Shown: positions 57,824 through 64,000 of the stretch, in pieces
How positions within the stretch are numbered: the first letter of the stretch is position 1
How the letters are laid out: every line of letters begins with the position of its first letter
DNA from: Cunninghamia lanceolata
Taxonomy: Eukaryota; Streptophyta; Pinopsida; Cupressales; Cupressaceae
Reading direction: 5' to 3'
Assembly (NCBI GenBank): GCA_027924645.1
Contig: BSBN01000233.1
Span: 3,986,501 to 4,050,500, forward strand
DNA length: 64,000 nucleotides
Notes under the pieces: model-generated
Database searches by the model: none
What the model was told of the DNA's origin: nothing
Seen by the model: the letters and a program-made list of their open reading frames with translations, nothing else
Made by a program: the position numbers and the translations under genes

Positions 57824-59005
57824 TTAATTTTTGGAAGGAATATTAGCACCAAAGTCTGATGCGGATCTATCCCCTACATTCTCTATACTTTTCTTCACCC
57901 AAATCTTGTCAATCTCACTTTGAACTTCATCCGCATTTACTTTTTGTTTTCCCTTATCTTGATTTTGATTATAATATACTGAACCTCTTTTATCCTGATT
58001 CTTGCTTCTACAGAATTTTGCTATATGAGCAGATCTATTGCAAATTTGGTAAACAACATTTCTTTGCATATTTGATTGATATCCTCTTGATTTGCATTGA
58101 TTAGCCATATGACCCATTCTATTTCATGCAAAGCATCTACCATTGAATGAATTGTTCATTTGCATATTTCTGCATTCATGAGATTTGTGACCATACCTTT
58201 TGCAGTTGAAGCAATGTCCAGAGAAGGATGTATTAGTCTGATTCATTCTCCTTCTGCATTGATTAGCTTTATGGCCAAAGTTATTGTAGTTGTGGCAGTA
58301 TCCATTGAAGGATGGATATCTTTGAGCATTAGGCTACCTTACCAGAGGACTTCTAGGCCTGTTCCTTGGATTTTCTGATCTAAAATTCTTCTGACTGGAT
58401 CCGGAGCTTTCTCCTTTCTCATATCCCAGACCACACTTGTCATCTACCCTATTTTGGCTTTGAAGAAGAACTTCAAGTTGGGCAGAACTTATCTTGAATT
58501 TCTCTTTATATTCATTTGTTGTTTGAAGATCCCTTTTGAGAGAGACAATTTGATCCTCAAGTTTTTCTTCATTATCTTTAGCATCTTCAAGATCAGATTC
58601 AAGATGTCTGATAATTCTATCCATCTTGTGGCAATCTTCTGATTTTTCCTTGAGAGATTGTCTTAGATTATCTTCAGTTTTTCTTTTCTCTTCAATCTCT
58701 TGGGTAAACTTTATAACTCCTGATTCCATTTCATGTCTTACCATAATGATTTCTTTTGATAGCTTTTCACATAACTTGGTTTTCTCCTTTAGATCTTCAT
58801 TTGCATCATTTGCTTCACCTTGATTTGCCAATTGCTGAAGTAGCTCCTTTCTCTTTTTCATATAGAGACTTAATTTGTCTTTTAGTTCTCTCATGAAATC
58901 ATCAGCCTATTTGAGTCTTTCCTTTAATTCATTCACTTCAGAGTTTGACTACTCAAGATCATCAAGGGCAATCTTGAGTTGCTCCCTTAAACCATATGCA
59001 TCCAT
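57824..59005 (-). pseudogene. Element G ORF1: coiled-coil protein with four CCHC knuckles
   Basis: A single frame of 394 codons from ATG 59005 (MDAYGLREQLK), with about four stops and no frameshift. Residues ~30-190 are a charged coiled coil (EEIEEKRKTEDNLRQSLKEK-type). A basic linker follows, then four knuckles, at about 58290-57990: CHNY-GH-C, CFNCKRYGHKSHEC (intact), CFA*-GH-C, and YQICNRSAHIAKFC. Element D has the same four. It is gag-like and probably binds RNA and multimerises. Confidence 0.75.
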
Positions 59006-59057
59006 TTAGATTCCTAGATCTTGCTCAAGATGTTAGACTCTGTTTAGGAGGAACTTA

Positions 59058-59069
59058 GCTCTGATACCA
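59058..59069 (-). other. tRNA-iMet primer binding site of G
   Basis: Plus-strand GCTCTGATACCA is the exact complement of TGGTATCAGAGC, two bases from the 5' LTR. Confidence 0.88.
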
Positions 59070-59071
59070 AT

Positions 59072-60168
59072 TGTTGATAACTGAGAGGGGGGGTGAATCA
59101 GTTATCTTAATTATTTCAGCTTTCTGAACTTTCTTAATAATTAGTGCAGCATCAATTCAAACAAGAAAACACAACCATGAAATAGAGATACACATGACAC
59201 AATATTTTTGACGTGGAAACCCTGTTAAGGGAGAAAACCACGGGGTGATTAACCCAAGATTGTATTCTCTATTAGAAGAATGGAAGTACAAAATGGCACT
59301 TGCCAATTAGGGCTCACTGCCCGAGCACACTGCTCACAAGATGCACACTGCCTACAAGAGACACACTGTCTACAATTTATAAAGAGTGTAATACAATACT
59401 TGAACTAATAAGGAGCATCAACATATGCTGGAGTTTAGTTCTGGTTTAGGCTCTGTATACTGATCTGCTGCACTTCATCTTTCCTCTTCTTTTATGCTAC
59501 TCTTCTTTCACATACTTGATCTTCCTTTCTACTTTTATTCGGCTCTACTGCATTTCTTCGCACATTACTTACAACCACAACACATCTCATAACTAAATCC
59601 ATCTTGTATATATATCCGCACAAGTGATTTCATCACCTTTCTAGTCGGCACCCGGAATAGTCAATCTTTTCACAAACTCTGATCTGTCAGCTAAATCCTT
59701 GCACACCAAGTAATGCGGATTAGGGATATACTTGTGGAAATCATTAATCATGTCAGCCAAACATAATTCATGCCTTCATAACCTTTACCAACATTAGTAA
59801 CACATCCAGAATAATGTCTAATGTTCTGCCAGTCAGTTCTTCCTCTGTTCACACTGTCACTTGGGAACCCGACACTCAAGTATTCATATCTATTTATCCT
59901 TTCCACACCAGAGGCTCAAACCTTGGAATCTATCAGTCAAGGTACTGCTCTTGACTTCCCCAAATCCACACTTCACTGAGATACTTCTGCTGAGAGATCC
60001 GAACCTATCTGTCAGACCTTACTAACTGCTCTGTTCTTGTTTACCGGACCACAACATTCTTCACTCTGACTTCTGGTATAGACATACCATGTCTTGCGGA
60101 TGTGTGGGATGAACTTTGTTGCCATCAATGACAACATTCATGAATCCATATAGTGTCTCTTGCCAACA
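59072..60168 (-). repeat. Element G 5' LTR
   Basis: 1,097 bases, the partner of 52679-53774. It has a TATATATA box at about 59607-59615, a likely promoter element by position. Confidence 0.9.
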
Positions 60169-60333
60169 AAATGTTGCTGCATGTCTTTGTAAAGTTTTTA
60201 ACTAGAAGTTTAATATATATTGGACCCTCTTGTTGGTGGATGTAGCCCATTATTTCTGTGTTTTATCTCTCTATTTATACTTCTAAATCTGTATTTAATT
60301 GATATAAATCTGCCTACAATATCTAACAGCAAA

Positions 60334-62137
60334 GAGTCTAGCATTGATCATTATTGTAGTCTATTGGATGCCACATGGCATCGTCCTTTCTCTTTCCACC
60401 ATTTCCCTAAGTATTCTAGCAAGGCTTTGTTTGAGGTTGTGGAACCATAGGATGCCACCACATGGATGAGTCTGAGTCATCTTCTCGTCGGGGAAAAGGC
60501 CAAAGGGCTAAAGTTCAACAAGGCATTGAAAAGTATCCTAAGTATGGTGCAGAACTATGGAGTTTCAGATGTCGGAGCTTCCTTGTTCTCCTTCCAAAAG
60601 GCATAAGGTGAAATAGCGAAGGCCCAAAGCCTGACCCTTGACACCTTCATATCTATACATAGGTGGGGTCAGGGCTTCCCTCCTTCCTCTTCTAGGTGTT
60701 GTAAGTTGCAAGGTGGAAGGCCCAAGCTCCGAAGTCCTATTTTTTGGAGCTCGACTTCCTGGCCTTTGTTGTTCTCTATGATGCACCAGGAGCTTCTAAG
60801 ATGGTCATTATTTTTCCATTAGCATGGAAAAAGGAATTTACCTTCTTCAGTCTTGAACATGTGGAATTTGCACTTGGCCAAATTGTGGATGCAATTTAAT
60901 TCATGGGGAAATTTGCAAGAAGTTTGTTATTACACTAGCGTGCATCCTTCAAGTCTCAATAGATATTTTGTCTTCTTGTGGGCCTACTTTTTGTCCTCAT
61001 CTGTGTAATCAATATCTCCCAAGATTTTAAGCTTTTGAGAAAGGTTGTAGAAGAAATTATAACTATGTTGCAATAACCATTGCAAATATATTTTGGAGGC
61101 TAAGAATTTGTAGTTGTACATATAACTATCTTTGTCTTGTTGGGATATTCTCTCCATGAGCAGTTGTACCACCCATATCTTGTTATGATGAAAGTTGTCA
61201 AATGAAAATGTGACATGTGTCTATGGCCTGAAGCTTATTTGCTCCCTCATTTCTATAAGAGGGAATTCACAACCATTTGTAAAGGGTTTTGAATCTTTGT
61301 TTTGGGTAGTAGTGTGTCTATGTCTTAGTCTAGAATAATCGAAGAAAGTTGCATGTTATTTTGTGTTCAAATCTATAGAGCAATGTGTCATTTTCAATCT
61401 TGAATGTATTGTCATACTGGTTGCAGAATTCTCTCCATATGTGTAATAAATAAAGTTAGTATGATTGATGGATATCAAAGATATTTTGATTCATCTTTGC
61501 AGTCCTCTATAATGTGTGTATTGTCTTTAGCTTTCTCTCTAGGAGAGAAATAATTGCTTGGGAAACACTCTGTTAATTTCATTCTACACTATGGTTTAAA
61601 GGATAGTTTTACAATTCTAAGTACACAAAACATTGATGTAAGGCATTGATGTTATTAGTCCATTTGTGATGAAGCATTATTTCTTGAAAGATACACTTGA
61701 TTTATGTAGCTTGACTTTTTGACCCTGGGATTAGGCACTGATCTCTCACTAGGCTGATATGTTGATTTAGATCCATCCAAACAATCAAAATAATTTCTAT
61801 TTCCGTACTGTTTTAGAGTAGAATTGGAGTAATAACCATTCTCAATCCTACTCTAAACTGATTTGCTAAAGGATTATGCCAATCTAATAGGAGTCAGTCA
61901 TTTCCTTGGTATATTTTCATTGAGAACTTTTGTTTCAACAACATCTAGCATAAGCCAAAAAATACCCTTGGATGTTGTATAGGTACATACACCTTGGTCT
62001 TGCAAAACCAAAAGTGTAGAGGAATTCAACAAATTCTAAGTTGAATCTTGTTTGTTGTTCACTAACCTAGAATCCTTAATCACAAGAAATTGGCTAAATC
62101 TTTAGAGGATTCAGACAATCAGTTGGAAGCACCAACA
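60334..62137 (+). repeat. Element B 3' LTR, second part
   Basis: Aligns with about 8540-10271 of the 5' LTR and ends GGAAGCACCAACA, followed by TSD TACAA. It is diverged, with small indels. No gene. Confidence 0.88.
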
Positions 62138-62142
62138 TACAA

Positions 62143-62612
62143 CACAACCATTTTCCCTCTTTTATGTGTACAAATCTAAATCAAAAGGTTTAGGCATCGA
62201 TGGGTGAGAGGAAGATGGGAAAAACACAGATCATCACACATAGGCTTTGTTAGCATAGAAAGCCTAGGACTAGGGCACCTAGTGCCCAAGTCATGACAAT
62301 TCTACGTCTGTTTCTAGATACAAGCTTCGTTTGCCCTACTCATTCTTGATCTACTTTTTGTTTCTGTATAGTTGATCTGTAACACTTGTAAGTTGTTCAT
62401 TTTGTCAATTAGGTCACTTAAAACCATAGACCTTTCTATTATTAAAACCAATCTCCACTATTACAACAAAAGAGCAGAGCCCAAACAACATGGCTATCCC
62501 TTGGGGACTGTAGCCAAGCCTAAAAGTCTTTGTCAGCTTATGTTCTAATGTTGGATATGAAAGATTGATCTAGTTTCTTCATAATTGATTAGATCTCTTT
62601 TACCATCTTACA
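62143..62612 (+). repeat. Element A 3' LTR, second part
   Basis: Continues from 7754 with CACAACCATTTTCCC, matching 2535-3004 of the left LTR, and ends TACCATCTTACA. Confidence 0.85.
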
Positions 62613-62622
62613 AGATATATGA

Positions 62623-63050
62623 CTTCTGGCTACCTCTTTAAATGGTAAAGCACTTCAATGGTATAGTGGGTTACCACCCAATTCCATTCATGACTAGGAT
62701 GAGTTAGGAGATAGACTTTGCCAATAGTTTAAAGAAAAAAGTGACTATTTGTCTCTAATAGAACAATTGACAACCATAAAAAGAGCTCCCCATGAGTTCA
62801 TGGTTGATTTCAATTTTATATTCCAAAAGACTTTGAACATAATTCCATAATTGGTAAAACCCTCTCCCAATACTGCCTTCTTATATTATTTGAGATCCCT
62901 GAATAGTGATATTGTTGTCATGATCCAATCTATGGGAGGGAATGTGTTACCTGACACATATGCGATAGATATTAGGGTAAATAACAATTTGATCTAGGCT
63001 ATAAAGATAGCTCTGAAGCCTTCAATACCCTTATGTTGCAATTATGAGTA
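62623..63050 (+). pseudogene. Gag relic of another Ty3/gypsy element
   Basis: One frame reads LLATSLNGKALQWYSGLPPNSI, then DELGDRLC, FKEKSDYLSLIEQLTTIKRAP, HEFMVDFNFIFQK, and FLYYLRSLNSDIV. This is the Retrotrans_gag core (ALQWY-LPP-SI-W-EL---F). Stops stand where W or Q is expected (after SIHD, LCQ, NIIP and NNLI). The N-terminal part is missing because A's LTR abuts it. It is therefore the insertion site of A, or was joined to it by deletion. It differs clearly from B's gag. Confidence 0.75.
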
Positions 63051-64000
63051 GTAAGTGTTGTCATTGATGTCAACACCTAAGGTCAACATCTAAGGAAATT
63101 ATTTGAATGAGTTTGAGCAAGTATCTGAGAAAGAACAATATAGTGTTTTTCTCCGCATATCCCATAGATTGAATATTTTTGTCTGTAGTTTGGAAGTTAT
63201 GTTAAGAGATGTTTGCAGTTGTTATGTTTCAAGTTTGAGCCTCTGGTGTGAAGATTTGAGCGAGTTCTGTTCACCAGAGTAAAAACTATTTTTCTGTGTA
63301 TTAAATGGTGACAAGGAGAATGTATTCTGCTCCGCATTTCTTCACATTTAAGTTTTATAGTCTGCGGTTCTAGAATTAAGTTGGTAATGATGTTGTCTAC
63401 TTTCAGTTCAAATGGTTCATGATTTGGTGCTCCACAAGCAATCTTTCCTTTATGATAGTGGCCGATAGTAATGTTCAAGTGCTCTGGTTTGAAGAATCTT
63501 ATCGACAAAGTGTTTAGAGGTTGTACGGATGTTTTTGGTGATTGTAATGTGCTTGTGGAAGTCTCTAGATCATGTTCCGACCTTTTGATTGGTCCATAAA
63601 GTGTAATCCAGATCATACATGAAGTGTGTTCCTAAAGGTCTTTGTGTTAACACTAGTTCTAGCTAACTTGGTTATTTTCACTACTTGCGGTTATGCTTCA
63701 AAGTTTGTAAAGCATGTTGTTGCATGGAAGATTGCATTTGAGTCCTAGCTAAGGATTGGCATGGTCTGCATTCATTTATCTTCTTTCCCAATCTATTTAG
63801 GTCTAGACCTAATTTGAATATTGGCTAAATATGTATGCATGCTAACCTTGGAGATTGTTCCAATGGTTGATGATTGTAATACTGACCTTGATGTTCATTC
63901 CAAGGTTGATGAATTGTATAAATACATATAATTAAGTTGTGAATGATTGTAGGGGATGCAAAGATATGAAGATAAGTGCAAAGTGACAAAGTAGAGTAGA
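63051..64000 (+). other. Possible D-like LTR start, running out of the window
   Basis: GTAAGTGTTGTCATTGATGT resembles the first part of the D-family LTR (GATAAGTGTTGTCATTGATG), and AACACC/GGT pieces suggest short inverted repeats. The rest has no coding domain. A TG...CA end is not in view, so the identity stays open. An open frame on the minus strand (63197-63616) has no recognisable domain. Confidence 0.35.

Larger units (their letters stand above)
52679..60168 (-). mobile_element. Element G: second D-family element with large unknown ORF
   Basis: Minus-strand, 7,490 bases. 5' LTR 59072-60168 and 3' LTR 52679-53774 (1,097 and 1,096 bases, very similar by eye). Perfect TSD AAATG at 52674-52678 and 60169-60173. 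It has a perfect tRNA-iMet primer site and a polypurine tract. It codes for a four-knuckle gag-like protein and a 1,057-codon unknown frame. There is no polymerase. It is the best copy of its family here and one of the youngest insertions by nesting. Confidence 0.92.
43434..60328 (+). mobile_element. Array H: two tandem Ty1/copia bodies with three LTRs
   Basis: LTR1 43434-44090, body H1, LTR2 48214-48867, body H2, LTR3 52249-60328 (split by element G). TSD GCAAA occurs only at the outer ends (43429-43433 and 60329-60333). The middle LTR has an internal region on each side and no TSD. Domain order gag, protease, integrase, RT, RNase H shows Ty1/copia. Such arrays arise by unequal recombination between LTRs. 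Confidence 0.9.
52249..60328 (+). repeat. H LTR3, split by element G
   Basis: The LTR parts are 52249-52678 and 60174-60328 and align with LTR1. It ends ATATCTAACA, followed by TSD GCAAA of the array. The second part lacks about 30 bases present in LTR1 (near 60250). Confidence 0.85.
7755..62137 (+). mobile_element. Element B: Ty3/gypsy element with two RNase H domains (split)
   Basis: Bounded by LTRs starting TGTTGGGATTCC and ending GGAAGCACYARCA, with TSD TACAA at 7750-7754 and 62138-62142. Coding order on the plus strand: gag (10699-30370, broken by C and D), protease (~30980-31440), RNase H (~31440-31900), RT (~32250-33296), second RNase H (40811-41240, separated by F) and integrase (41240-42492). 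Its 3' LTR is split by copia array H. Gag, RT and integrase features fit the Tat/Ogre-like branch of Ty3/gypsy. All modules carry stops, so the copy is dead. Confidence 0.9.
2146..62612 (+). mobile_element. Element A: non-autonomous Ty3/gypsy-like LTR element (outermost, split)
   Basis: The left LTR is 2146-3004. The right LTR is in two pieces, 7149-7754 and 62143-62612, because element B is inserted in it. Internal DNA is 3005-7148, about 4.1 kb. It encodes a repeat-bearing N-terminal region, a retropepsin-like relic and a G-patch-like relic. No RT, RNase H or integrase is visible, so it would have depended on enzymes from elsewhere. The right end abuts gag-like coding sequence of another element directly, so A probably inserted there. 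No left TSD can be tested because the left LTR lacks its first ~205 bases. Confidence 0.8.

Overview
This window is plant nuclear DNA made almost entirely of LTR retrotransposons nested inside one another. I found no host gene, tRNA, rRNA or CRISPR array. Long, decayed Ty3/gypsy and Ty1/copia elements, solo LTRs, 5-bp target site duplications (TSDs) and intergenic layering point to a large-genome plant. A gymnosperm is plausible, but the sequence does not prove it. Nearly every reading frame is broken, mostly by TAG or TGA where relatives have CAG, CAA, CGA or TGG, as expected of old, cytosine-methylated repeats.

The nesting can be read from the TSDs. Level 1 is element A (2146-62612), a non-autonomous protease/G-patch element whose 3' LTR is split. 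Level 2 is element B (7755-62137, TSD TACAA), a Ty3/gypsy element inside A's 3' LTR. It has 2.5-kb LTRs and the order gag, protease, RNase H, reverse transcriptase, second RNase H, integrase. Level 3 is four insertions into B: C (11621-19763) and D (20677-29652) in gag, F (33302-40805, minus strand, chromodomain gypsy) between reverse transcriptase and RNase H, and H (43434-60328, two tandem copia bodies sharing a middle LTR) in the 3' LTR. Level 4 is insertions into those: one small TRIM-like element in each LTR of C, a solo LTR (E) in D's 3' LTR, a D-family solo LTR in F's 3' LTR, and element G (52679-60168, minus strand) in the third LTR of H.

Outside the stack, the left 2.1 kb holds an AT-rich stretch and a degenerate roughly 50-bp repeat. 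The right end holds a gag relic (62623-63050) that A abuts directly, then about 0.95 kb of possible LTR sequence.

The most interesting objects are these. (1) The D/G family has complete LTRs, a tRNA-iMet-type primer site and a polypurine tract (PPT). It carries no recognisable protease, RT or integrase, but encodes a coiled-coil protein with four CCHC knuckles plus a conserved protein of about 1,057 residues of unknown function. Both copies also have an inverted repeat straddling the PPT/LTR boundary. (2) The two TRIM-like insertions lie in the two LTRs of one element, close together and in the same orientation, but have different TSDs. (3) B has an extra RNase H between protease and RT. (4) A and C are related non-autonomous elements whose proteins keep protease-like and G-patch-like modules but no polymerase. 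(5) The three-LTR copia array has two bodies that share the same inactivating lesions.
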